A stretch of 13,822 bases of DNA from assembly GCA_030614245.1 (NCBI GenBank), contig JAUWKK010000029.1:1-13822 (forward strand), given 5' to 3'. The position numbers and the translations under genes are program-made. Origin of the DNA: Planctomycetota bacterium (GTDB lineage Bacteria > Planctomycetota > PUPC01 > JABMSA01 > JAUWKK01). Positions 7,408-13,751 of this stretch are shown piece after piece. Numbering within the stretch: position 1 is the first letter of the stretch; the number at the start of each line of letters is the position of its first letter. Under the pieces are notes generated by a model that saw only the letters and a program-made list of their open reading frames with translations, was not told the origin of the DNA and searched no databases.

Positions 7408-8130
7408 ATGCCGGAAATCATCATCGAATGCAGGCGCTTGAGCAAGGTCTACCGCAAGGGCGGTCAGGAAGTACACGCCCTCTGGGAGATGAACCTCGAC
7501 ATCTATAAGGGCGAGTATCTCTCCGTTATGGGACCGAGCGGCTCGGGAAAGAGCACACTCTTCAATATGATCGGCGCGCTGGACAATCCGACCTCCGGCA
7601 CCGTCAAGATCGGCGGCATAGACCTCACCCAGCAGTCGAGCAAGGAACTGGCATATATCCGCAATCGCCACATCGGGTACATCTTCCAGGCGTTCAACCT
7701 GATTGTTTCGCTGACGGCTCTGCGCAATGTGATGCTGCCTCTGCTGTTTTCGGGCCTGGATTCGAGACAAGCCTCCGAACGCGCCGCGGACGTCCTCTCA
7801 GAAGTGGGCCTCGGTGACAGGCTTCACCACAGGCCCAGTGAACTCTCCGGCGGACAGCAACAGCGCGTCGCAATCGCCCGGGCCCTCACGATGAACCCCA
7901 CTATTCTTCTCGCCGATGAACCTACAGGTAACCTCGACCTGCACACCGGCGAAGAGATCATCAACCTCCTCCGCGTCTGCTGCGATAAGCACGGGACGAC
8001 AGTCATGACAGCGACGCACGACCACAAGATGCTCGCCGCGTCAGACCGCATCCTCTGGATCCAAGACGGCGCCAAAGAGCGTCTCGAAGACCGCGCCGAT
8101 GTCAACATCCGAGTTGGGAGGGTAGAATAG
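7408..8130 (+). CDS. ABC transporter ATP-binding protein, MacB/LolD type
   Basis: This 240-residue ATPase has every hallmark of the family: Walker A GPSGSGKST (42-50), Q-loop Gln94 in the YIFQAFNL segment, signature LSGGQQQR (146-153), Walker B ILLADEP (166-172), and the H-loop His204 in TATHD. The YIFQAFNLI segment and overall length fit the MacB/LolD/FtsE group, which powers FtsX-type permeases from the cytoplasmic face. The natural partner is the permease at 3-5090. ATG 7408 is chosen because homology begins at once (MPEIIIECRRLSKVY); a GTG at 7375 would only translate repeat sequence. No Shine-Dalgarno motif is visible, since the upstream bases are the end of a hairpin repeat. The gene ends with TAG and is bracketed by repeats on both sides, so co-transcription with the OPT-like gene would have to cross 282 bp of repeats. 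Confidence 0.95.
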   Translation: MPEIIIECRRLSKVYRKGGQEVHALWEMNLDIYKGEYLSVMGPSGSGKSTLFNMIGALDNPTSGTVKIGGIDLTQQSSKELAYIRNRHIGYIFQAFNLIVSLTALRNVMLPLLFSGLDSRQASERAADVLSEVGLGDRLHHRPSELSGGQQQRVAIARALTMNPTILLADEPTGNLDLHTGEEIINLLRVCCDKHGTTVMTATHDHKMLAASDRILWIQDGAKERLEDRADVNIRVGRVE

Positions 8131-8140
8131 CAGGTTAGCT

Positions 8141-8159
8141 CCCGCCTGAAGCAGGCGGG
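8141..8159. repeat. Palindrome CCCGCCTG-AAG-CAGGCGGG
   Basis: A perfect 8-bp inverted repeat with a 3-base loop, 10 bases after the ATPase stop codon. It is the first of a run of related GC-rich palindromes (8141-8269). Confidence 0.75.
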
Positions 8160-8163
8160 TATG

Positions 8164-8202
8164 AAGACCGGCATGGGACAAAAGGCGTCTTGTGCCGGTC
8201 TT
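8164..8202. terminator. Terminator-like hairpin after the ATPase gene
   Basis: AAGACCGGCA (8164-8173) pairs perfectly with TGCCGGTCTT (8193-8202), closing a 19-base loop that can pair further (ACAA with TTGT). The A-rich left foot and the T-rich right foot followed by TTA give a weak bidirectional terminator shape. It could equally be another dispersed repeat, since it sits among several. Confidence 0.4.
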
Positions 8203-8204
8203 TA

Positions 8205-8269
8205 CCCGCCTGCCCGCCGGCAGGCGGGTATCAGGGCCGACCATGCCATATCCGCCCGCCTATGGCGGG
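8205..8269. repeat. Two further CCCGCC-type palindromes
   Basis: CCCGCCTGCC-CGCC-GGCAGGCGGG (8205-8228) is a perfect 10-bp stem, and CCCGCC-TAT-GGCGGG (8255-8269) a perfect 6-bp stem. Together with 7129-7145 and 8141-8159 they form a family of short elements sharing the CCCGCCTG core but differing in stem length and loop. Confidence 0.75.
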
Positions 8270-8379
8270 TTTATCCGCGGTTTCATCCATTCAAGAAAGG
8301 CAACCACAGATGAACGCTGATGAACGCTGATTATTAAGAATTGACATCTGTGTTTATCTGTGTTTATCCGCGGTCTCAC
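8270..8379. repeat. Long hairpin repeat, copy 3
   Basis: A remnant of one unit's right end (tttatccgcggtttcatcc, about 8271-8289) runs into a full unit from 8291: left arm aaccacagatgaacgctg and onward (about 8301-8331), AT-rich loop, and right arm atctgtgtttatctgtg and onward (8346-8376). It is closely similar to copy 2 at 7316-7407. It fills most of the gap before the toroid-protein gene. Confidence 0.85.
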
Positions 8380-8419
8380 AGTTGCTGGAAAGTAGCTAAG
8401 TTACACTAACAACTTGATT

Positions 8420-8424
8420 AGGAA
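8420..8424 (+). promoter_or_regulatory. Ribosome binding site that fixes the start at 8432
   Basis: AGGAA lies 7 bases before ATG 8432. An earlier in-frame TTG at 8414 has no such motif and lies upstream of this site, so 8432 is preferred. Confidence 0.65.
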
Positions 8425-8431
8425 CATCGTT

Positions 8432-9460
8432 ATGAAACAGGAACAGCAGGCGGAATGCCTGCCCGACAGTTTGTGGGCTGAGGCCCAGATAGAGCTGAGG
8501 GACCAGATCAGGGACTGGGTGGAGGCCGGCATCTGGCGGCAGAGCGGCGTCCCGTGGCGCGGCATTCACGACGAAGCCGACTGGGCCGCATGTTTTACTG
8601 ACTACTACGCGCTGACGGGGGACGAATCGGTCAAACGGTTCCTGCTGGAACTTCGCGACCGTTTCCTCAACTGGGCCAAGGAAAACGAGTACGACGGCAA
8701 CTCCATACACATCAAGCCATACCGTAGAAGCAACTGCGAGCCGGCGATACTCAAGAACATGCACCACGGCTTTTCCGCTGATGGCTCCGATTACACGTCC
8801 CATACGGGTGAACACTACACGAATTTCTGCTCCGCGCTCTTCGAGATGGACCCCAGCGACGAGATCGCCAGGGGGATCATCGAAGATGTGGCACATCACA
8901 TCGGCAACTGGGTGGAGGGCATCCCGGAATGGTACGATTGGGACAGGCACATGTTCCGCAGCCACTGGCTGGGAACCGCGCACACCAGGGACTACCCGCC
9001 CTACGATTTTTCAGGCACGAAGGAAACCCGGATCGCATATCTGACACTGGTAGCCTACCGGGCTACGGGCGAGAAGCGGTACCTGGATTGGGCCAAGGAC
9101 TACGCCGGGGGATGGGTGGAACGCATAATGCAGAGCGAGGGCCCCGTTCGGGCGGGCGGTCGCATTTCAGACCCGTCCACCAGCACCAAGGAACTGCGCT
9201 TGAAAGCCTTTGGCGACGCAAAATATTACAAGCCGGCTTCCACCAGGCCTCAACGGACAGCCAGTGCGGTTGAGCATCTCGGGTTCATTCTCAGCGTCTA
9301 TGCCCTGGCGAAAGAGCCGCGGTACCTCGAGGCCGTGCGCCGGGCGATAGAGAAGATCGAGGCAGAAGACGGCAGCTTTGACGCTGCCATCGAGACAATG
9401 AAACAGTATCAGGCCGTTTCCGGTGATACGCGCTACCAGGACAAGATTGCCGACCACTAG
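8432..9460 (+). CDS. Alpha/alpha-toroid (six-hairpin glycosidase-like) protein, N-terminal part, ended by in-frame TAG
   Basis: This 342-residue piece has the look of an (alpha/alpha) barrel enzyme of the six-hairpin glycosidase/lyase type. Repeated pairs of helices carry aromatic and charged motifs such as ALTGDESVKRFLLELRDRF, YRATGEKRYLDWAKDYAGGW, and a YDWDRHMFRSHWLGTAHTRD segment that may line the active-site cleft. No signal peptide is seen, so it would be cytoplasmic as written. It ends at TAG 9458-9460 after KIADH. The next in-frame codons continue at once as GKMIEELDCYRHIP, and the toroid pattern carries on in the following piece, so the two were surely one gene of about 554 codons. 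TAG could derive from CAG (Gln) by one transition. I do not recognise the exact family or substrate. Confidence 0.8.
   Translation: MKQEQQAECLPDSLWAEAQIELRDQIRDWVEAGIWRQSGVPWRGIHDEADWAACFTDYYALTGDESVKRFLLELRDRFLNWAKENEYDGNSIHIKPYRRSNCEPAILKNMHHGFSADGSDYTSHTGEHYTNFCSALFEMDPSDEIARGIIEDVAHHIGNWVEGIPEWYDWDRHMFRSHWLGTAHTRDYPPYDFSGTKETRIAYLTLVAYRATGEKRYLDWAKDYAGGWVERIMQSEGPVRAGGRISDPSTSTKELRLKAFGDAKYYKPASTRPQRTASAVEHLGFILSVYALAKEPRYLEAVRRAIEKIEAEDGSFDAAIETMKQYQAVSGDTRYQDKIADH
9458..9460 (+). other. In-frame TAG interrupting the toroid-protein gene
   Basis: 8432-9457 and 9461-10096 share one frame, separated only by this codon. Two other genes in the window end in TAG (8128-8130 and 10094-10096), so TAG works as a normal stop here and genome-wide reassignment is not favoured. 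A nonsense mutation or a sequencing error is the simplest reading. Confidence 0.85.
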
Positions 9461-9466
9461 GGCAAG

Positions 9467-10096
9467 ATGATCGAAGAACTGGATTGTTACAGGCACATCC
9501 CGACGATGGTCACTTTGGAGTATACCGGTCCCAGAGCACGGGATTGTCGGCGGTTCTGGAGTTACCGCGACGCCGAGGGTAATGCGGTCGAATATACTTG
9601 TCCAGTGCACAGTTGGCGGCCTCCCAAGCCCTTCATCGAGGCATACGAAGTAACCGGAGATGTTAAGTATGCGGCACATTCGATGACGATGGCAGGCATC
9701 ATGACCAACTTGGTGGCCGGGTCGTTCCGGGACGGCTGGGAGCACGGCTGCGCACATCGCCAGTTCGCACACGGGGCGGGATACGTGGCCATCGAAGTGC
9801 TGGCCAGGGCGACCGGCCTGGAGAAAGTGCGATACTTCAATGCCGACGGCGCTCCCGGGCTGGAAACCGGCATCGCGGTGCTTATCGACCCCAAATCGGC
9901 TGACGACGAGCTGACGCTACACATGTACAACGACTTGGAAGAGGCCAGGACCATCAGAGTCGGCGCCAAGGACCCGGAGAAGCAGGTTCGCGCCGTCACG
10001 GTACAGGGCGAGGCTGGCCGCACGGTTGACGGTCAAGCAATAGTGCAGCTCGAGCCCAAGCAGGGCACGCACGTGAGAATCACCTTGACGGTGTAG
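9467..10096 (+). CDS. Alpha/alpha-toroid protein, C-terminal part (fragment after in-frame TAG)
   Basis: The 209 residues from ATG 9467 continue the protein at 8432-9460. They hold the last helical hairpins (WRPPKPFIEAYEVTGDVKYA, a GWEHGCAHRQFAHGAGYVAIEVLARATG segment given here in part as HGAGYVAIEVLARATG) and a C-terminal beta-sandwich-like region (about residues 125-209) with short strands such as ELTLHMYND, TIRVGAKD and THVRITLTV, a layout usual in toroid glycosidases. AGGG at 9459-9462 lies 4 bases before the ATG and could allow weak reinitiation, but a stand-alone product would lack most of the barrel. It is best read as the distal part of a broken gene, or the distal part of a readthrough product. 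Confidence 0.75.
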   Translation: MIEELDCYRHIPTMVTLEYTGPRARDCRRFWSYRDAEGNAVEYTCPVHSWRPPKPFIEAYEVTGDVKYAAHSMTMAGIMTNLVAGSFRDGWEHGCAHRQFAHGAGYVAIEVLARATGLEKVRYFNADGAPGLETGIAVLIDPKSADDELTLHMYNDLEEARTIRVGAKDPEKQVRAVTVQGEAGRTVDGQAIVQLEPKQGTHVRITLTV

Positions 10097-10101
10097 GAAC
10101 C

Positions 10102-10198
10102 AGTAATCAGTTATCAGTAAGATAGGTCACTTGATACTTCTTTTCTTCCACTGGTCACTGGTCACTGGCCACTGGTCACTGTTTACTGGATACTTCTT
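10102..10198. repeat. CACTGGT tandem repeat bracketed by GATACTTCTT direct repeats
   Basis: A run of 7-base units (cactggt, cactggt, cactggc, cactggt, cactgtt, tactgga; 10149-10190) lies between two exact copies of GATACTTCTT (10133-10142 and 10189-10198). It is preceded by a smaller cagtaatcagttatcagtaa motif (10111-10120 region). The block occupies the gap between the convergent toroid-protein and activator genes; no intrinsic terminator is evident in 10199-10264. Confidence 0.75.
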
Positions 10199-10264
10199 GT
10201 CAGGAACGGTTCGCGAATGTGCCTAGCGTGTTTAGATTACCGCTGGTGGGTTGCGGCCGAACAC

Positions 10265-12223
10265 TCAGTCCCCAGGCTGAGATCGTGTGTTCAGGCCGTA
10301 TTCCTTCATCTTCTTGTCGAGCGTTGGGCGTGAGATGTCGAGGATGCGCGCAGCCTCGATCTTCTTGCCGTTGGCTTTGGCCAGTGCGCGGGCAATGATG
10401 TGCCGCTCGAGGCCGCTTACGGCCGCAGCCAGGCGCAAGTTCCCTCGAGATGACACCGTGTACTCTGCGTCCAACCGCGAGGGCACGGATGCAACGCCGT
10501 CGGGCAGGTCGTCGAGCTCGATAATGTCGCCATGTGTGAGGATAACGGCCCGCTCGATGACGTTCTGCAGCTCGCGGACGTTGCCGGGCCAGGGATACGT
10601 CGAGAGTGCGGACATCGCCTCGTCAGTGATGCCCTCGATGCGCTTGCCGGTCTCCTTCACGTACCGTTTGACGAAATGCCCGGCGAGTTCGGGGATATCG
10701 CCGGTGCGCCCGCGCAATGGCGGCACGTGCAACGGCACCACCGCCAGGCGATAATAGAGGTCCTGGCGAAACCTGCCGTCGGCCACCAGCTGCTTCAGGT
10801 CCTGGTTGGTCGCCGCTATCAGCCGCACGTCGGTCTGTATGGTCCGCGAGCCGCCGACGCGCTCGAAACACTTGCTCTCGACGACCCTCAGGAGCTTGCT
10901 CTGCAGGGCGAGCGGCACTTCGCCGACCTCATCGAGGAATAGCGTACCGCGGTTGGCGCGCGCGAACAGGCCGTGGCGTGTCTTGTGTGCGCCGGTGAAG
11001 GCGCCCCTTTCGTGGCCGAATAGCTCGCTATCGAGCAATGTATCGGGCACGGCGGCGCAGTTTATGCAGATAAAGGGCGCCCTCGAGCGCGGGCTTTCTT
11101 CGTGGATTGCGCGCGCTATCAGCTCCTTACCCGTGCCCGTCTCGCCGGTGATCAGCACGGTCGAGCCGCTTGCCGCCACCCTCTGCGTCTGGTCCAGGAC
11201 GGCCTTGAGCTGCGGGCTGGAGCCGACGATAACGAATTTCTCGCTGATTCTGAACCGCAGTTCGCGGGTCTCGCGGCGTAGAGCACCGTGTGAGCGTGCA
11301 TTTGCAATCGCCGTCGCCGCCTGACGTGCAACAGTAGTGAGCAGGCGGAGGTCTTCTTCGACAAACTGATGCGTCGGCCGGCAGGTATCGAGATACAGCA
11401 CTCCGAAGCAGGTCTTCCGGCTGAGCAGCGGTACGCAGAGCATCGACCGAATGTTCTGTATCGAGACGCTGTCAGATCCGTCGAAACGCGGATCGACCAT
11501 TGCATCGGCAGTGAGAACGGCCTTGCGCTCTCGGACGACCTGATCGAGGACAGTACGGCTGACGGGCAGGTCGCGCAGGGCCATATCGGCCTCGGCCGAG
11601 GCTCCCTTGCGGCGCCTGACGGCCACGGGCTTGAGAGCACTGCCCACGTCGTCGTAGAGCAGGATCACACCGCGGTCGGCGGGGAGAATCCTCAGCACCA
11701 CCGACAATATGCGCTTGAGGAGCTGGTCGAGGTCGAGCACGGAATAGATCGCGTCGCTCACGTCGTAGAGAGCCTTGAGCTTTCGGTTGGCCTCGACCAG
11801 GTCATCGAGGGCGGGGACGTCGGCGCCATCCTCGGAAGCGGCGAGCGATAACACCGTATCGAGCGACGCCGTGGCGGCGGAGGCATCTTCGGAATAGACG
11901 ATGGCGGGCCCAACGTCATCTTCGAGTGTATCGGCATCCTCGGGCGGGTCGTAAACCATCAGCACGGTGCCGATCAGCACGTGATCGCCCGGCTTGAGGA
12001 CGCGGTCGGTGGACCTCCTGCCGTTTATGTAGATGCCGTTGCGGCTCCCGAGGTCGACGGCGACGTATTGATTGCCTCTGCGCTCGATGCGCGCGTGCTC
12101 CCGCGAGACGCGCTTGATACGCAATTGGATCGTATTAGTCGACGCCCGGCCGATGGTGGCCAGATCACCGAGCTCATACGAAGTGCCCTTCGCCGGGCCG
12201 CGCACTATCACCAGTCGTGGCAT
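10265..12223 (-). CDS. Sigma54-dependent transcriptional activator with FHA and GAF sensor domains
   Basis: This 652-residue cytoplasmic regulator has an N-terminal FHA domain (about 1-95; GRAS at 25-28, SREH at 40-43, GSRNG at 59-63, NGR at 67-69), which binds phosphothreonine peptides, then an acidic linker and a GAF domain (about 150-310). The AAA+ domain (330-570) has Walker A GETGTGKE (360-367), the sigma54 contact loop GAFTGA (407-412), Walker B LFLDE (428-432) and the WPGNVREL motif (545-552). A Fis-type helix-turn-helix closes the protein (600-644; ARILDISRPTLDKKMKEYGL). It should remodel sigma54-RNA polymerase at its target promoters. With no receiver domain, the FHA domain points to control by a Ser/Thr kinase and the GAF to a small ligand. 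The start ATG at 12221-12223 has GAGGAT upstream. No kinase gene is nearby; targets are unknown. All key motifs are intact. Confidence 0.95.
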   Translation of the reverse strand: MPRLVIVRGPAKGTSYELGDLATIGRASTNTIQLRIKRVSREHARIERRGNQYVAVDLGSRNGIYINGRRSTDRVLKPGDHVLIGTVLMVYDPPEDADTLEDDVGPAIVYSEDASAATASLDTVLSLAASEDGADVPALDDLVEANRKLKALYDVSDAIYSVLDLDQLLKRILSVVLRILPADRGVILLYDDVGSALKPVAVRRRKGASAEADMALRDLPVSRTVLDQVVRERKAVLTADAMVDPRFDGSDSVSIQNIRSMLCVPLLSRKTCFGVLYLDTCRPTHQFVEEDLRLLTTVARQAATAIANARSHGALRRETRELRFRISEKFVIVGSSPQLKAVLDQTQRVAASGSTVLITGETGTGKELIARAIHEESPRSRAPFICINCAAVPDTLLDSELFGHERGAFTGAHKTRHGLFARANRGTLFLDEVGEVPLALQSKLLRVVESKCFERVGGSRTIQTDVRLIAATNQDLKQLVADGRFRQDLYYRLAVVPLHVPPLRGRTGDIPELAGHFVKRYVKETGKRIEGITDEAMSALSTYPWPGNVRELQNVIERAVILTHGDIIELDDLPDGVASVPSRLDAEYTVSSRGNLRLAAAVSGLERHIIARALAKANGKKIEAARILDISRPTLDKKMKEYGLNTRSQPGD

Positions 12224-12232
12224 GAAAAGCTA

Positions 12233-12236
12233 TCCT
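12233..12236 (-). promoter_or_regulatory. Ribosome binding site of the activator gene
   Basis: On the - strand AGGA (within GCGAGGATAG) lies 9 bases before the ATG at 12223, supporting that start. Confidence 0.6.
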
Positions 12237-12320
12237 CGCTTCATCCGTTCAGCAACAGATGATACCATGACAATTACATATTTGAAGCTGAATTTATCTT
12301 CTTGTGAGCCGATTGCGTTG

Positions 12321-12367
12321 CCGTCTCATCTCCGGCAGGATCAACATGCCGGAGATGATTGAGACGG
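12321..12367. repeat. Large inverted repeat upstream of the activator gene
   Basis: CCGTCTC plus ATCTCCGGCA (12321-12337) pairs with TGCCGGAGAT plus GAGACGG (12347-12367) across a 9-base loop, giving 17 pairs with one 4-base bulge. It sits about 100 bases before the activator start. It could be a regulatory leader structure on the - strand, an operator, or another palindromic repeat. It has no T tract on either side. Confidence 0.6.
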
Positions 12368-12425
12368 GCGGTGCTGGGAGTGACGCGGAGCGGAACCCCC
12401 GGTAAACGTGCGAAAAAGCGGAAGA

Positions 12426-12572
12426 GCCCCGTTGGGGCGGGCTTTCTCCGTGGGGCAGGCTTTCCAGCCTGCCAATACCCGGTACTACTCCGCCCCGTTG
12501 GGGCTGGGATTTTACTCGTCAACCTTACCCACGGCGTTGCCGCGGGCTTTCCTACTCCGCCCCTTACGGGGC
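12426..12572. repeat. Composite block of palindromes, including a variant of the 63-bp repeat
   Basis: In order: GCCCC-GTT-GGGGC (12426-12438); tggggcaggctttccagcct and onward (12450-12476), a half copy of the permease-gene repeat with stem GCAGGCT/AGCCTGC and a 4-base loop; GCCCC-GTT-GGGGC again (12492-12504); CCCACGGC-GTT-GCCGCGGG (12528-12546, one mismatch); and GCCCC-TTAC-GGGGC (12559-12572). Reading frames across this block are by-products of the repeats, not genes. Confidence 0.75.
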
Positions 12573-12583
12573 TGCAAGCCGCC

Positions 12584-12676
12584 GCCGGGTGCCACGGTCA
12601 ACCGTCCTCGGTTGGCTCCTCCTGAGGCGGGCAGGCGTGCCTCATCCACGTCCAAGCTCTGCTTCACGTGTCTACC
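12584..12676. repeat. Dispersed repeat interrupted by a 47-bp palindromic block
   Basis: The halves cgggtgccacggtcaa (to 12601) and cgtccaagctctgctt (from 12649) correspond to the adjacent halves at 7150-7176. Between them lie 47 bp (12602-12648) containing palindromes CAACCG-TCCT-CGGTTG (12599-12614, spanning the junction) and TGAGGC/GCCTCA (12623-12628 with 12639-12644). This looks like one element inside another, or a deletion in the 7147 copy. Confidence 0.6.
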
Positions 12677-12733
12677 CTGCCGATATTCTACGAACGGGCA
12701 AAATACATGCCCCATCTCGGCATCCAAACCATC

Positions 12734-12771
12734 TTATCTGTGTCTATTTGCGTTCATCTGCGGTTCCATCC
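12734..12771. repeat. Partial copy of the long hairpin repeat
   Basis: ttatctgtgtctatttgcg and the following cggttccatcc match the right arm of the units at 7316-7407 and 8270-8379. No left arm is present. Confidence 0.65.
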
Positions 12772-13270
12772 CCGCTTCAAACGGCATCTCACTTCCCCCT
12801 CCTGAACGCTCTCCCTGAATCTGTTGACAACGGGGACGGGTGCAACACTCGTGCCTTTTGAGAGAAATACAACACCGACAATCATCTCAAGCCTGATAAT
12901 ACAAGGAAACAACAACACTTACGCCTGTGCAAGGTTGCCCTGTCAACTCCGCCGGAGCGACATCTTTGGCCGCATCGCGCGGCCTGAATCACCACCTGAT
13001 GATGCTTTTTTTCTCATGTTGGACTGCCTCACAGAATCGCCGAGAATGTTCCTGACGAACGCGGGGACCTGCGGCCACGGAGGGAACTTCGGCGGCTGAC
13101 CTGCAGGAAAAGTTGTAGATATACGGGAGACCGGAAAAGGCCTGATGGAATGGAGACGACCCCTGTTGCATCAACTCCTTACGGGTAAGATCAGCTCCCG
13201 TGTCCGTATCTCTCGCATTGAAGAATTCTTTGATCTTTGATATCCGGCGCTCGGATGCCGACGTCTGAAC
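12772..13270. other. Gene-free, non-repetitive stretch
   Basis: No convincing gene is seen in these 500 bases. Short frames exist on both strands, the most even being a start-less frame on the - strand (12943-13170, 75 codons) with a proline-rich middle (PPKFPPWPQVPAF). A hairpin GGCCGC-ATCGC-GCGGCC (12968-12984) is followed by GATGC and seven T (13001-13012). TTGACA occurs at 12824-12829 but has no matching -10 box at the usual spacing. Confidence 0.5.
12972..13012 (+). terminator. Possible intrinsic terminator without an assigned gene
   Basis: GCATC (12972-12976) can pair with GATGC (13001-13005), directly followed by T7 (13006-13012). The inner sequence offers ATCA-CCACC-TGAT. The stem is short and broken, and no gene on the + strand ends just before it, so it may be chance or the end of an unseen small RNA. 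Confidence 0.25.
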
Positions 13271-13277
13271 AAGGAGG
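13271..13277 (+). promoter_or_regulatory. Strong ribosome binding site before GTG 13286
   Basis: AAGGAGG, a near-perfect Shine-Dalgarno sequence, lies 8 bases before GTG 13286. This is the strongest such site in the window and it fixes the start on a GTG codon. Confidence 0.85.
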
Positions 13278-13285
13278 CCACGATA

Positions 13286-13750
13286 GTGAAACGGATCTGC
13301 GTCGCAATTACAGTTCTCGTCTCGAGCATTGGCTTCACAGGTGCGACAGCCGAAGCGGCACCATTTCAGGCGGAGACCCCGGCGTCAGGCGTTTACCCCG
13401 GCCCGTCAGCCGTCTCCGGCTCAGACCCCGATACTTACAGCTCGATGAGAATCCGTCTGCGCGGCAATACAGTGATCGTCGAGATCACCCGTCCGGGCAT
13501 ACGCACGATCGCTCAGCTCAGGGCCAGGACCGTCGACATTGCTCTCCCGCTGATACGCGACAACGCCGATCTATCAGCAGTAGAGGTCTTCTCGAGCGCG
13601 CCAGGCAGCCCCAACGGCGTTACAAGAATCCGTACGAGCGACATCACCGCCTACCGCAAAGGCCGAATCAAACGCGCCGAACTGATCAAGCGGATATCGG
13701 TAAGCATCCCACGCCCCCGATCCGGCCGCCGCCAGCGCTGGGACGCCTGA
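13286..13750 (+). CDS. Small exported protein of unknown function
   Basis: This 154-residue protein opens with a classical signal peptide: MKR, a hydrophobic core (ICVAITVLVSSIGFTG) and a likely cleavage after AEA near residue 24. The mature part is short on hydrophobic runs: a Gly/Pro/Ser-rich linker (about 25-52), a compact alpha/beta region (about 53-125; RIRLRGNTVIVEITRPG, IALPLIRDNADLSAVEVF) and a very basic tail (KGRIKRAELIKR and RPRSGRRQR), so it may bind polymer, nucleic acid or acidic cell-surface material outside the cytoplasm. It has no cysteine after the signal, so it is not a lipoprotein. The start is GTG with a strong Shine-Dalgarno sequence. It stands alone in the window. I do not recognise the family. 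Confidence 0.85.
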   Translation: MKRICVAITVLVSSIGFTGATAEAAPFQAETPASGVYPGPSAVSGSDPDTYSSMRIRLRGNTVIVEITRPGIRTIAQLRARTVDIALPLIRDNADLSAVEVFSSAPGSPNGVTRIRTSDITAYRKGRIKRAELIKRISVSIPRPRSGRRQRWDA

Positions 13751-13751
13751 C

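Noticed and set aside
7213..8379. CRISPR array or composite transposon made of the repeated units around the ATPase
   Set aside because: The repeats are long hairpins without regular spacers, with no cas genes, and no transposase lies between the copies.
8414..8431. TTG at 8414 as start of the toroid protein
   Set aside because: The AGGAA site at 8420-8424 lies after it and is well spaced for ATG 8432.
9458..9460. Genome-wide reassignment of TAG to an amino acid
   Set aside because: The ATPase gene and the distal toroid fragment both end at TAG, each followed directly by repeats or non-coding sequence.
12246..12268. Sigma54 promoter-like TGG...TTGCT on the - strand before the activator gene
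   Set aside because: The distance between GG and GC is 11 bases instead of the required 10, and the -24 half is poor (TGGTAT rather than TGGCAC).
12359..12818. Small open frames (about 90-136 codons) across the repeat mosaic
   Set aside because: Their sequence is set by palindromic repeats, with no codon pattern, start signal or domain.
12824..12852. Perfect -35 hexamer TTGACA as a promoter
   Set aside because: No -10 hexamer occurs 15-19 bases downstream; the sequence there is GC-rich.
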